This document shows positions 25,861 through 34,650 of a DNA stretch of 64,000 bases, one piece after another; the first letter of the stretch is position 1, and each line of letters starts with the position of its first letter. A model generated the notes under the pieces. That model was not told the DNA's origin, made no database searches, and worked only from the letters and a program-made list of their open reading frames with translations. Origin of the DNA: Streptomyces canus (lineage in GTDB: Bacteria; Actinomycetota; Actinomycetes; Streptomycetales; Streptomycetaceae); NCBI RefSeq assembly GCF_030815415.1, contig NZ_JAUSWW010000001.1, positions 1,736,001-1,800,000 of the forward strand. Reading direction: 5' to 3'. The position numbers and the translations under genes are program-made.

Positions 25861-26670
25861 ATGGCATTGCTGCGCGAGCGCCATCTGAACGCGTCCACGA
25901 TCGGCGCCACGGGCCACGCCGCCGCCGCGTTGCGGCTGTTCACCGGGCTGGAGGCGGACTGCCGTTCCCGGCTCGGGGACGACGCCTGGTTCACGCTCGT
26001 CGTACGGCACGGTGTCGCGTACTGGACAGGCGTGCGCGGCCGGGCCCGGCAGGCCAGACAGCAGAGCCAGGACCTGCTGGACGTGTACCGGGAGCGACTC
26101 GACGACCGCGACCACCGGGCCCTACGGCTGCTGCGCGACGATCTCGCCCGCTGGACCGGAGAGCCGGGCGGCGCCCAGGACGCCGCGCGGCGGTACACCG
26201 AACTCCACCGCGACACCGACCGGATCCTGGGCCCGGAGGCTCCGGAAACCCTCCTGACCCGCCACAACACGGCCTACTGGGCGGCAGCCCACAGGGCCCG
26301 CGCCCGCGCCCGCGCCCTGGCCGATTGCCGCGCCCTCCTCGACGACGAGCACCGGGTCAACGGTCCGGCCCATCCGCACACCCTCGCCGTACGTCACAAC
26401 ATCGCGGGCTGGACCGAGGCCGAGGGCGAACCCCGGGAATCGCTGGGCCTGTTCACCACCCTTCTCGAGGACCGCACCGCCGCCCTCGGCCACGAACACC
26501 CGCACACCCTCCTCAACGCCTTCCATGTGGGCCGACTGACCCGGCACCACCGGAACGCGTCGGCCGGGGACACCCGACTCGTCGAGCTGTTGCCCCTCTT
26601 CACGCGCGTTCTCGGCGGGGACCACCCCTGGACGCGGCGGCTGCACCGGGAGCTCCGGGCCGGACAATGA
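25861..26670 (+). CDS. Tetratricopeptide-repeat protein, unknown function
   Basis: A 269-aa soluble protein built of kinesin-light-chain-like TPR units. The signature is repeated, e.g. LGPEAPETLLTRHNTAYW, NGPAHPHTLAVRHNIAGW and LGHEHPHTLLNAFHVGRL, with similar helices between. Such repeats form the C-terminal scaffold of large actinomycete NB-ARC or signalling proteins, but here there is no ATPase or catalytic domain. It could be a free-standing adaptor or the remnant of a longer protein. The start ATG 25861 is the first in frame. It is followed after 4 nt by the DUF1905 gene, so the two are probably co-transcribed. Confidence 0.7.
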   Translation: MALLRERHLNASTIGATGHAAAALRLFTGLEADCRSRLGDDAWFTLVVRHGVAYWTGVRGRARQARQQSQDLLDVYRERLDDRDHRALRLLRDDLARWTGEPGGAQDAARRYTELHRDTDRILGPEAPETLLTRHNTAYWAAAHRARARARALADCRALLDDEHRVNGPAHPHTLAVRHNIAGWTEAEGEPRESLGLFTTLLEDRTAALGHEHPHTLLNAFHVGRLTRHHRNASAGDTRLVELLPLFTRVLGGDHPWTRRLHRELRAGQ

Positions 26671-26674
26671 CCTC

Positions 26675-26971
26675 ATGGAGCTCTCCTTCACCGGCCGTGT
26701 CATCGAATGGCGTGGTCCGGCGCCCTACTACTTCCTCCCCGTTCCGGACGAGGAGTCCGCCGACATCCGCGAGGTGGCCGCGATGGCCTCCTACGGCTGG
26801 GGGGTGATCCCGGTCGAGGCACGCATCGGCGCGACCACCTTCACGACATCGCTCTTTCCCAGGGACGGCCGCTATCTGCTGCCGCTCAAGAACGCCGTAC
26901 GCAAGCCGCAGAGCATCGCGGCCGGGGACGACGTCTCCGTGCGGCTGACCGTCCTGCTCCGACTCAGATGA
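26675..26971 (+). CDS. DUF1905 domain protein
   Basis: A 98-aa beta-rich protein: LSFTGRVIEWRGPAPYYFLP at the start, then YGWGVIPVEARIGATTFTTS and GDDVSVRLTV at the end, the DUF1905 pattern often found with YdeI/OmpD-associated proteins. Function is not known. It starts 4 nt after the TPR stop. Its stop overlaps that of the convergent oxidoreductase by 8 nt, leaving no room for a terminator between them. Confidence 0.8.
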   Translation: MELSFTGRVIEWRGPAPYYFLPVPDEESADIREVAAMASYGWGVIPVEARIGATTFTTSLFPRDGRYLLPLKNAVRKPQSIAAGDDVSVRLTVLLRLR

Positions 26972-27827
26972 TCGCCTCGGCGAGCAGGTCGATCTGGTCG
27001 AGCCCCGATCCGGTGGGAACGAAGATGAGTTCGTCGCAGCCGCCGGCCGCGAACGCGTCGACGTAGGACGTGACCATCTCCGCGCTCACCGCGGCACTGT
27101 CCGCGATCTGCCGGGCGAAGTCGCCGAGGAAGCCGTAGTAGTCCAGCAGGTAGGCGTCCGCCTGCGTGCGGGCTTCGGGGCCCAGCCCGAAGTAGGCCAG
27201 CGACAGCTTGCGCGGCGTGCCCGCGCGCCCCGCCTTCTGCCAGGCGGCGTCGACACCGGCCGCGGCCTCGGCGAACGTGTCCGGCGAACCGCCGCCCATG
27301 ATCCAGCCGTCGGCGAACTCGGCGACGCGCCTGAAGCTTGCCTCCGTGGAACCGCCCAGGATGAGTTCGGGGCCGCCCTCGCGCCCCGGGCGGGGCCCGA
27401 TCGCTCCGGCGAACCCGTACTCCTCTCCGGCCCAGACGCGCTTCATCTCGGCGAGCTGCTCGTCCAGGCGCCGACCCCGGCCTTGCGTGGACACGCCGCT
27501 GGCCGCGTAGTCGTCGTCGCGGGCGCCCAGCCCCACACCGAGGACGAAACGGCCGCCCGATATCCGCTCCAGCGAGGCGGCCTGCTTCGCGAGCAGGGCG
27601 GAGTTCGTGTAGAGCGGCGCCAGCAGCACGCTGGTGGTGAGCCGTATCCGGCTGGTCACCGCGGCCGCGGCGGTGAGGGCGATCAGTTCCTCGTAACCGC
27701 CGTACACCAGCCGTCCGATGGTGCCGAGGGTGCTGAATCCGGCCTCTTCCGCCCGCCGGGCCCAGTCGAGAAGGGACTGGGGATCGGTGCCGGGCACCGT
27801 GTTGGGCAGGCCGATTCCGATGTCCAT
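26964..27827 (-). CDS. LLM-class flavin-dependent oxidoreductase (F420- or FMN-dependent)
   Basis: A 287-aa luciferase-like protein beginning DIGIGLPNTVPGTD, with LTTSVLLAPLYTNSALLAKQ, LERISGGRFVLGVGLGARDD and GGSTEASFRRVAEFADGWIM. This shorter subgroup contains many F420-dependent actinobacterial enzymes, so either cofactor is possible. It is not in the sulfur operon: it is convergent with the DUF1905 gene and divergent from the chitinase region. The substrate cannot be inferred. Confidence 0.85.
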   Translation of the reverse strand: MDIGIGLPNTVPGTDPQSLLDWARRAEEAGFSTLGTIGRLVYGGYEELIALTAAAAVTSRIRLTTSVLLAPLYTNSALLAKQAASLERISGGRFVLGVGLGARDDDYAASGVSTQGRGRRLDEQLAEMKRVWAGEEYGFAGAIGPRPGREGGPELILGGSTEASFRRVAEFADGWIMGGGSPDTFAEAAAGVDAAWQKAGRAGTPRKLSLAYFGLGPEARTQADAYLLDYYGFLGDFARQIADSAAVSAEMVTSYVDAFAAGGCDELIFVPTGSGLDQIDLLAEAII

Positions 27828-28204
27828 GTGGGCCTCCGTTCATGGGGAACGCACAGTCGACGCCATCATGCCTTCGCCTGCCGCGGTCGCGGGACGGGTA
27901 CGCACAGGCCAACCGGCCGGAAGTCACCGGTGGCCGCCCCGCCACGGCAATCCGCAGCGCGCCGGGACCGGACCAATGCCGGCCCTGCCGGGTGGGCTCC
28001 TCCCGCACGCCGGACGCCCTCTACTGCCGCAGACTCGGCTGACCCGGTCAGGCCGCGCCGACGGCGGACCCGGAGCCTCAACTCGCCTACTTCAATACTT
28101 ACTTCATCCCTTGACGCGACTGGTCCATACCTTTAGCTTCACGGGTCAGCACCGCCACCTGCGACGCACTCACCCCCCGACACACCCCAGGAGCGTCCTC
28201 AGCC
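27828..28204. other. Intergenic region upstream of the chitinase gene
   Basis: No gene is firmly supported in this 377-nt stretch. The right part (28111-28139) holds the chitinase promoter and a DasR-like operator, annotated separately. A 66-codon plus-strand frame (27842-28042) with two close Cys pairs was considered and not accepted. Confidence 0.5.
28111..28139 (+). promoter_or_regulatory. Chitinase promoter with overlapping DasR-type operator (dre)
   Basis: A -35 element TTGACG (28111-28116) and a -10 like TAGCTT (28134-28139) are 17 nt apart. Between and overlapping them is ACTGGTCCATACCTTT (28119-28134), which matches the dre consensus recognised by the GlcNAc regulator DasR (A-C/G-TGGTCTAGACCA-C/G-T) at about 12 of 16 positions. 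Streptomycete chitinase promoters characteristically carry such sites, so induction by chitin breakdown products is expected. Confidence 0.6.
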
Positions 28205-29329
28205 ATGCCCCTCTCCGATCGCATAAGGTCCCGCACCCGGCTCACGGTCCTCGGCGCGCTCTTCGCCATCCTCGCCGCCCTGTTCACCGCGACACCCGCC
28301 CAGGCGGCCACCGGCTCGATCACCGGCCTCGCGGGCAAGTGCGTGGACGTCGCGAGCGCGAGCAGCGCCGACGGCACCGCCGTACAGCTCTACGACTGCA
28401 ACGGAACAGGTGCCCAGATCTGGTCCAACTCCGGTGACGGCACCCTGCGGGCGCTCGGCAAGTGTCTGGACGTCGTCGACCGCGGCACCGGGGACGGCGC
28501 GGCGGTCCAGTTGTGGGGCTGCTCGGGCGGCGCCAACCAGCAGTGGGTGGTCACCGCGGCGCGCGACATCGTCAATCCGGCCGCGAACAAGTGCCTGGAC
28601 GTCCGGGAGAACAGCAGCGCCAACGGCACGCGGCTGCAGATCTGGACCTGCTCCGGCGGGGCGAACCAGAAGTGGAACGCGCCCGCGAGCGGCGGCGGCA
28701 CCACGCCGTCCGGGTTCGTCGTCTCCGAGGCCCAGTTCAACCAGATGTTCCCGAACCGGAATTCCTTCTACACCTACGGCGGCCTCACCGCGGCCCTCAG
28801 CGCCTACCCCGGGTTCGCGGGCACCGGCAGTGACACGGTGAAGAAGCAGGAGGCGGCCGCGTTCCTGGCCAACGTCAACCACGAGACCGGCGGACTGGTC
28901 CACATCGTCGAGCAGAACACCGCCAACTACCCGACCTACTGCGACTGGAGCCGCCCGTACGGCTGCCCGGCGGGCCAGGCCGCCTACTACGGCCGCGGAC
29001 CGATCCAACTCAGCTGGAACTTCAACTACAAGGCCGCGGGCGACGCCCTCGGCATCGACCTCCTGGGCAACCCCTGGCTGGTGCAGAACGACTCGGCCGT
29101 GGCCTGGAAGACGGGCCTGTGGTACTGGAACACCCAGTCCGGCCCCGGCACGATGACCCCGCACAACGCCATGGTCAACCAGGCCGGCTTCGGGCAGACG
29201 ATCCGCAGCATCAACGGCTCCCTGGAGTGCGACGGCAAGAACCCGGCCCAGGTGCAGAGCCGCGTCGACGCCTACAACCGGTTCACCTCGATCCTCGGCG
29301 TCGCGCCGGGCGCCAACCTCTACTGCTGA
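28205..29329 (+). CDS. Secreted GH19 chitinase with N-terminal ricin-type (CBM13) lectin domain
   Basis: A 374-aa exoenzyme. Residues 1-34 are a Sec signal peptide ending PAQA. A ricin-B/CBM13 domain (about 36-158) shows repeated KCLDV...QIW/QQW units. A Gly-rich linker (SGGGTTPSG) leads to a GH19 catalytic domain (about 165-374) with catalytic Glu in NVNHETGGLVHIVEQN and the substrate segment YYGRGPIQLSWNFNYKAAG. GH19 enzymes hydrolyse chitin with inversion; streptomycete members are antifungal. It forms a unit with the NLP gene 15 nt downstream. Expression probably follows the dre/DasR site in its promoter. Confidence 0.95.
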   Translation: MPLSDRIRSRTRLTVLGALFAILAALFTATPAQAATGSITGLAGKCVDVASASSADGTAVQLYDCNGTGAQIWSNSGDGTLRALGKCLDVVDRGTGDGAAVQLWGCSGGANQQWVVTAARDIVNPAANKCLDVRENSSANGTRLQIWTCSGGANQKWNAPASGGGTTPSGFVVSEAQFNQMFPNRNSFYTYGGLTAALSAYPGFAGTGSDTVKKQEAAAFLANVNHETGGLVHIVEQNTANYPTYCDWSRPYGCPAGQAAYYGRGPIQLSWNFNYKAAGDALGIDLLGNPWLVQNDSAVAWKTGLWYWNTQSGPGTMTPHNAMVNQAGFGQTIRSINGSLECDGKNPAQVQSRVDAYNRFTSILGVAPGANLYC

Positions 29330-29344
29330 CAAGGCGGCGCGAAG

Positions 29345-30124
29345 ATGCCCGAGTCGAAGTTCCAGTTCAGACCCCTCGCCCAGACGCTCCTCGGCGCGTT
29401 CGGCGCGCTGACGTTCGTCGTGGCCGTCCCGGCCACCGCCCACGCGGACGTCCTGACCCTGCTCCCCCAGAACGCCGATGGCCTGGAGCAGACCTTCTCC
29501 CCCGCGTACGACTACGACCGCGACGGCTGCTACGCCACCGCTGCGATCGGCGCCGACGGCACCCTCAACCCCGGCCTCAAGCTCGGCGGCGACGTCAACG
29601 GCAAGTGCCACGACCCCGCCCAACTGGCCAACGCCAACACCTACTCACGGGCGAAGTGCAACAACGGCTGGTGTGCCGTGATGTACGCCGGCTACTTCGA
29701 GAAGGACCAGGCGACGCTCGGCCCGGCGGCCATCGGACACCGGCACGACTGGGAGCACGTAGTGGTGTGGGTCAACAACGACCAGGTCCAGTACGTGTCG
29801 GTGTCCCAGCACAGCGGCTACCAGGTGGCCGCCCGCTCGGCGGTTCGCTTCGACGGCACCCACCCGAAGATCGTCTACCACAAGGACGGCATCTCGACCC
29901 ACTGCTTCCGCTTCGCCGGCAGCAACGACGAACCGGCGGAGAACGCCACCGGCACCTGGTTCTTCCCCCGGCTCGTCGGATGGAACGGCTATCCGGCCGG
30001 CTACCGCGACAAGCTGACCGGCGCGGACTTCGGCTCGGCGACCCTCAAGATCGACGACGGCGACTTCCCGTACCACCTCGCCGCCTCGAAGCCGTCGGGC
30101 ATCCCCTTCGACCCGTACGCATGA
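29345..30124 (+). CDS. NPP1/NLP family secreted protein (necrosis- and ethylene-inducing-like)
   Basis: A 259-aa exported protein. The signal peptide is about residues 1-34, ending TAHA. The NLP signature heptapeptide GHRHDWE is at residues 131-137, with paired Cys (KCNNGWC, about 104-110) and a C-terminal GDFPYHLAASKPSGIPFDPY. NLPs bind plant sphingolipids and permeabilise plasma membranes or act as elicitors; bacterial copies are common in plant-associated actinomycetes. Only 15 nt separate it from the chitinase stop, so the pair should be co-transcribed and secreted together. Confidence 0.9.
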   Translation: MPESKFQFRPLAQTLLGAFGALTFVVAVPATAHADVLTLLPQNADGLEQTFSPAYDYDRDGCYATAAIGADGTLNPGLKLGGDVNGKCHDPAQLANANTYSRAKCNNGWCAVMYAGYFEKDQATLGPAAIGHRHDWEHVVVWVNNDQVQYVSVSQHSGYQVAARSAVRFDGTHPKIVYHKDGISTHCFRFAGSNDEPAENATGTWFFPRLVGWNGYPAGYRDKLTGADFGSATLKIDDGDFPYHLAASKPSGIPFDPYA

Positions 30125-30259
30125 CAAGCGGGGCCGCGGTCCGCCTACTTTGGTAGCCGCCCGTGCCATCCGAGGAATGGTTCTTCCCTCGACGATCGCC
30201 CGATGCCCGCCATCTCCCGCTTCCCCCAGGGTGAAGACACAACTCACCCTGGGGGAAGC

Positions 30260-32221
30260 ATGGTGATCCTGCACAGTCGGACGAGAGCGGGCGCGCCGAC
30301 CGCGGTGGCGCTGGCGATGGCAGTGGCGATGACGGTCCTACCGACCTCGGCGTCGGCCGAACCGCCCGCAGTCCCACCGCAGTTGTACGTCGCCCCGTGG
30401 GGCAAGGACTCCTGGCCCGGCACCCTGGACCGCCCCTTCGCCACCCCGGCACGCGCACAGCAGGCCGCACGCGCCCGGGCACCGGAGAGGACGTCCGGCC
30501 TGGTGGTGAACCTGCGCGGGGGGACGTACACCCTCAAGGAGCCGCTGCGGCTGTCGGAAGCCGCGGGTGACTCCGGGGTGATCTACCAGGCGTACGGCTA
30601 CGGGACCCCGCGGCAGGAGCGGGTCACCCTCAGCGGCGGCCGACGGATCTCCGGCTGGCGACCGGACCCGGGGCAGCGTGGGTTCTGGCGCGCGGACGTG
30701 GGCGGACTGGAAACCCGGCAGCTCTACGTCGACGGGCGCCGCGCCACCCGGCTCTCCCGCGAGGGCGCCGGCTTCGACGGCACGCTGAAGGTGACGAAGA
30801 GCGGCTACGTCACCACCAGCACCGCGCCGCGGAGCTGGAAGAACCCCGCCGACATCGAGTTCGTCTACCGCGGCGGCTATGTCGAGGGCCGCTGCGGAGT
30901 CGCCGCCGTCTCCGGCACCGCCATCACGATGGACCAGCCCTGCTGGGACCTGGCCCAAGCCCTGTACGGCGGGCCGGAGTTGCTCACGTCACCGACGGCC
31001 GTCGAGAACTCCCCCAGCTTCCGGCCCGAGCCCGGCAGCTGGTACCTCGACCGCTCCCGCCCCGGTCACCATGAGCTGCTCTGCTTCCCGCGCCCCGGTC
31101 AGGACATGCGCCGCGCCGAGGTGATCGCCCCGGTCCTGGAGAACCTGGTCACCGGCACCGGCCGACCGGGCCACCCCCTGCACGACGTCGGCTTCCGGGG
31201 CCTGACGTTCGCGGACGCCACCTGGCTGGCGCCCAGCGAGCCCGCCGGATTCCCCTCCGCGTGGAGCATGTATCTGCGGCCCGGAAAGGGCGACGACGCG
31301 CGGCTGCTGACGGTGCCCGGTGCGGTCGCCTTCCGCACCGCCGAGCGGATCACGCTGGAGGGCAACCGGTTCACCCGTCTCGGCGCCCAGGCACTGGAGT
31401 TGTCGCGGAACAGCTCGTACAACACCGTCGACGGAAACCTCATCGACGACGTCTCCGACGGCGGCATCCTGGTGGGAGTGGTCCCGCCGGACCAGAAAGG
31501 CACCAACCGCGGCAACCGGATCACCAACAACCGGATCCACCACATCGGCGCGGAGTACCACGCCGCCTCCGCCATCTGGGACACCGCGACCCAGCACACC
31601 ACCATCGCGCACAACCAGGTCGACCACGTCCCCTACACCGGCATCCTGTCCGGCCCCGCCGACGATCTGCGCGGCATCATGCGCGGCAACCGCATCCTCG
31701 GCAACCGCGTCTTCGCGACGAACCGGCTCCTGGCCGACGGCGGCGGCATCTACCTGCGGGGCGAACAGGGCACCTCGTTCGCCGACGGCGCCGTCATCAG
31801 CGGCAACGCGGTGACCAGCAGCAAGTACGGCGAGTGGAACGTCGGGATCTACACCGACGACAGCACCAACTGGACCACCGTGGACGGCAACGCGGTCTAC
31901 GACTATGTCGCCGCCATCGGCGGATGCAGCGAGGAGTGGGGCGACCGCCCCGTCCGCAACGTGCGCTACCGCGGCAACTTCTGGGACGACGCGGTGCCCT
32001 CGTGGCTGGAGCGGCGGGACTTCCCCGGGGCCTGGCCACCGGCCGACGAGGCACGCCCCGACGAGGGGTGCGGAGACCCGCACGACCTCGAGTTCACCGG
32101 CAACACCCTGCTGCCCCCGCGCGACCCCGGACAGGCCTGCGCGGCCGACGCCCGCTGCGCGGCCGTACTGGCGAGCGCCGGACCTCTGCCGCGGTACCGG
32201 CAGCGGCTGGGCATGCGCTGA
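30260..32221 (+). CDS. Secreted right-handed beta-helix protein (probable polysaccharide-active enzyme)
   Basis: A 653-aa protein. The signal peptide is about residues 1-34 (ALAMAVAMTVLPTSASA). The N-terminal LYVAPWGKDSWPGTLDRPFA matches the usual start of beta-helix glycoside hydrolases and lyases. The C-terminal two-thirds has many turns of parallel beta-helix, e.g. ERITLEGNRFTRLG, NSSYNTVDGNLIDDVSDGG and GNRITNNRIHHIG. The catalytic class (GH or PL) cannot be settled from the sequence alone. ATG 30260 was chosen because GGGGGAAG precedes it and a signal peptide follows directly; an upstream in-frame ATG at 30203 would mask the signal peptide. A strong terminator follows. Confidence 0.85.
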   Translation: MVILHSRTRAGAPTAVALAMAVAMTVLPTSASAEPPAVPPQLYVAPWGKDSWPGTLDRPFATPARAQQAARARAPERTSGLVVNLRGGTYTLKEPLRLSEAAGDSGVIYQAYGYGTPRQERVTLSGGRRISGWRPDPGQRGFWRADVGGLETRQLYVDGRRATRLSREGAGFDGTLKVTKSGYVTTSTAPRSWKNPADIEFVYRGGYVEGRCGVAAVSGTAITMDQPCWDLAQALYGGPELLTSPTAVENSPSFRPEPGSWYLDRSRPGHHELLCFPRPGQDMRRAEVIAPVLENLVTGTGRPGHPLHDVGFRGLTFADATWLAPSEPAGFPSAWSMYLRPGKGDDARLLTVPGAVAFRTAERITLEGNRFTRLGAQALELSRNSSYNTVDGNLIDDVSDGGILVGVVPPDQKGTNRGNRITNNRIHHIGAEYHAASAIWDTATQHTTIAHNQVDHVPYTGILSGPADDLRGIMRGNRILGNRVFATNRLLADGGGIYLRGEQGTSFADGAVISGNAVTSSKYGEWNVGIYTDDSTNWTTVDGNAVYDYVAAIGGCSEEWGDRPVRNVRYRGNFWDDAVPSWLERRDFPGAWPPADEARPDEGCGDPHDLEFTGNTLLPPRDPGQACAADARCAAVLASAGPLPRYRQRLGMR

Positions 32222-32230
32222 CGGAACGAC

Positions 32231-32268
32231 GAAGGGCCTTCGCGGGCTGCTGCCCGCGAAGGCCCTTC
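32231..32268 (+). terminator. Hairpin terminator after the beta-helix gene
   Basis: A perfect 16-bp stem, GAAGGGCCTTCGCGGG (32231-32246) pairing with 32253-32268, with loop CTGCTG, 9 nt after the stop codon. It also lies just after the 3' end of the convergent tRNA-Pro gene and may terminate both. Confidence 0.85.
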
Positions 32269-32274
32269 ACACCG

Positions 32275-32348
<74 letters not shown>

Positions 32349-32420
32349 GTGCGACTCCCCCGGGCGAACCGCGGGAACACGCAGGTAAACCCTACCGCAT
32401 GGACGTGACGACGGCGGACG

Positions 32421-33863
32421 TCAGCCGCGTACGGCCGTCGGCCGGCCGGCCTGCGACGGTTCGCCCGTGGCCCGCGCCGTCCCGGTCGCACGGCCCGTAC
32501 GGCGGACCGGCACCAGCAGGGCGGCCAGGGCGGCGGCGAGGCACAGGACCGCGAGCAGGGTGAAGCCGTGGGTGTAGCCGGAGCCGTACGGCAGCCCGGA
32601 GGGCTGGAGCCGCCCGGTGACCAGGACGCTGGTGACCGCGGCGCCGATGGAGCCGCCTATGGTGCGGATGTTGGCGTTCATACCGGTGGCGGCGCCGGTC
32701 TGCTCGGGCGGCACGCTGCCGACGATCAGGTTGGCCATCGAGGCGAAGGCCAGTCCGATGCCGAGGCCGAACACTCCCGCGACGACGGCGATCTGCCACT
32801 GCGCGGCGTGCCAGAGGGCGAGGAACCCGAGGGCCACCGCGCCGAGCGCGGCCCCGGTGGTGAGCAGCGCCTTCGCGCCGACCACGGGTGCCAGCCGGCC
32901 GCTCAGGATGCCGGAGCAGAACATCGCCAGCAGCATCGGCAGCATCAGCAGTCCGGAGGTCGTGACGCTCGCGCCGAAGCCGTACCCGGCCGAGCTCGGC
33001 GTCTGCACGAAGGCCGGCAGGAAGGACCAGAGCGCGTACATGCCCGCGCCGAAGAGGAACGCGACGGTGTTGGTCGTCCACACCGCGGGCAGTCGCATGA
33101 CCCGCAGGTCGATCAGCGGGGAGCGCGAGCGGGCCTCGGCCAGCAGCCACAGCGCGAACAGGACGACGGCCACGGCGAACAGGCCGAGCACCCGGGCCGA
33201 CCCCCAACCCCATGTGCCCGCCTGGCTCAGCGGCAGCAGCAGGGCCACCAGCCACGCCGACAGCAGGACGGCGCCGAGCCAACTGACCTTGCCCTCGGCC
33301 CGGTTGGGTGACTCGGGGACATAGCGCAGGGCGATCAGAGTGGTGGCCGCGACGACCGCGACGGGGATCCAGAACAGCCAGCGGTAGTCGAGCGCAGAGA
33401 CGATGGGTCCGGCCGCGACGATGCCGACGCCGCCGCCCGCGGCGATCACGGCGGACAGGTTGCTGATGCTGCCGGGGACCTCGGACGGGGCGAACTCGTC
33501 GCGGATGATGCCGAAGGACAGCGGGAACAGGGCGCCGCCGACGCCCTGGACGACCCGGGCGACGATCAGCATGCCGATGTTCGGCGCCAGGGCGGCTAGC
33601 AGACAGCCGGCCAGGACGACCAGCAGGACGGCGACGAGGGTGCGCTTCTTGCCGATCAGGTCGCCGATGCGGCCGAGGATCGGGGTGAAGACCGAGGCGG
33701 ACAGCAGATACGCCGTCATCACCCAGGTCGCGGTGGACTGCGAGGTGTGCAGCGCGTGCTGGACGGTCGGCAGGGCCGGCGCGATCAGCGACTGCAGCAT
33801 GGCGAACACGCCGGCACCGGTCGCGAGGACCGCGAAGGTGAGGCGGGTGGACTTGCGGGGCAT
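32421..33863 (-). CDS. MFS drug exporter (DHA2, 14-TM family)
   Basis: A 480-aa integral membrane protein with about 14 hydrophobic segments. The motif A region is LGRIGDLIGKKRTLV after helix 2 and motif C-like glycines lie in helix 5 (GGGVGIVAAGPIV). DHA2 family members export drugs and other hydrophobic compounds using the proton gradient. Start ATG 33863 (MPRKSTRL) is where the family N-terminus begins; the frame is open further upstream, but that stretch is the operator region and has no coding character. The gene is divergent from a TetR regulator, and three palindromes in the gap are likely TetR operators. The inducer is probably an export substrate. Confidence 0.92.
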   Translation of the reverse strand: MPRKSTRLTFAVLATGAGVFAMLQSLIAPALPTVQHALHTSQSTATWVMTAYLLSASVFTPILGRIGDLIGKKRTLVAVLLVVLAGCLLAALAPNIGMLIVARVVQGVGGALFPLSFGIIRDEFAPSEVPGSISNLSAVIAAGGGVGIVAAGPIVSALDYRWLFWIPVAVVAATTLIALRYVPESPNRAEGKVSWLGAVLLSAWLVALLLPLSQAGTWGWGSARVLGLFAVAVVLFALWLLAEARSRSPLIDLRVMRLPAVWTTNTVAFLFGAGMYALWSFLPAFVQTPSSAGYGFGASVTTSGLLMLPMLLAMFCSGILSGRLAPVVGAKALLTTGAALGAVALGFLALWHAAQWQIAVVAGVFGLGIGLAFASMANLIVGSVPPEQTGAATGMNANIRTIGGSIGAAVTSVLVTGRLQPSGLPYGSGYTHGFTLLAVLCLAAALAALLVPVRRTGRATGTARATGEPSQAGRPTAVRG

Positions 33864-33947
33864 GGAGAGCCTCTCCGAACACAGAGTGCGGCCGGAGCCT
33901 CGTGGGAAGCGGTCGCGGAAAGGGCAGGGACGCGCCTCGACTGATAA

Positions 33948-34018
33948 AGTGGAGGCACGCCTCCACTCTAGTGGAGGCACACCTCCGCTTCAACCCGGAA
34001 CGGAGGTGGACCTCCGTT
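33948..34018. promoter_or_regulatory. Three palindromic operators between MFS and TetR genes
   Basis: Three related 20-bp inverted repeats: AGTGGAGGCACGCCTCCACT (33948-33967, perfect 9-bp arms), an imperfect copy at 33970-33989, and AACGGAGGTGGACCTCCGTT (33999-34018, perfect arms). The shared core is GGAGGnnnnCCTCC. Centre-to-centre distances are 22 and 29 bp. They fill the gap between divergent tetR and exporter genes, the classic place for autoregulation and repression of the exporter. Confidence 0.8.
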
Positions 34019-34037
34019 TCAGCCCCGGGAGGCTTCC

Positions 34038-34616
34038 GTGACCGCCCAGCCGTCCCCCGTCAGCGAGATCGTCGCGACCCGCCGGCCCACCCGGAAGGAC
34101 GCCGCCCGCAACTACGACGCTCTGCTGGCCGCCGCCCGCGAGGCCTTCGCGGAGCACGGGGCGGAGGCCTCCCTGGAGGACATCGCCCGACGGGCGGGCG
34201 TCGGCATCGGCACCCTGTACCGGAACTTCCCCACCAGGCGTCATCTCTTCGAGACCGTGTACGCGGACGAGGTGAACACCCTGGTGCGGGTCGCCGAGGA
34301 GGTGGCCGACCGGGAGCCCTGGGACGCCCTGACCGCATGGCTCGACCGGTTCGCGGGCTACATGGTCACGAAGCGGGCCGTCCGCGAGGCCCTCAACGAC
34401 GAGTCGGAGATCTTCACGGCCTGCCGCGAGTCGATGTACGCGGCCGGCCGCCCCCTGTTCGCACGTGCCCAGCAGGCCGGCGAGGCACGCACGGACATGG
34501 ACTTCGTCGAGCTGCTGCGCATGGTCGCGGGCATCACCGCGACAGCCTTCGACGACGACGCCCAGCGCAACCGGGTCATGTCGATCGCCCTGGACGGCGT
34601 TCGCACGAAGGTCTAG
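34038..34616 (+). CDS. TetR-family transcriptional repressor
   Basis: A 192-aa repressor. The N-terminal helix-turn-helix (about residues 22-68) includes YDALLAAAREAFAEHGAEAS and DIARRAGVGIGTLYRNFPTR. The C-terminal ligand domain runs through FVELLRMVAGITAT. The GTG start at 34038 follows GGGAGG at 34026-34031. Divergent from the DHA2 exporter, it probably represses both genes through the three palindromes. The ligand is unknown. Confidence 0.92.
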   Translation: MTAQPSPVSEIVATRRPTRKDAARNYDALLAAAREAFAEHGAEASLEDIARRAGVGIGTLYRNFPTRRHLFETVYADEVNTLVRVAEEVADREPWDALTAWLDRFAGYMVTKRAVREALNDESEIFTACRESMYAAGRPLFARAQQAGEARTDMDFVELLRMVAGITATAFDDDAQRNRVMSIALDGVRTKV

Positions 34617-34650
34617 CTTCTCCTTGCCTGACTCAACTAAGTTCGGCCGC

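Noticed and set aside
27842..28042. A 66-codon plus-strand frame with Cys pairs resembling a small zinc ribbon
   Set aside because: Spacing of the Cys residues is irregular, codon character is weak and there is no ribosome-binding site; probably chance in GC-rich DNA.
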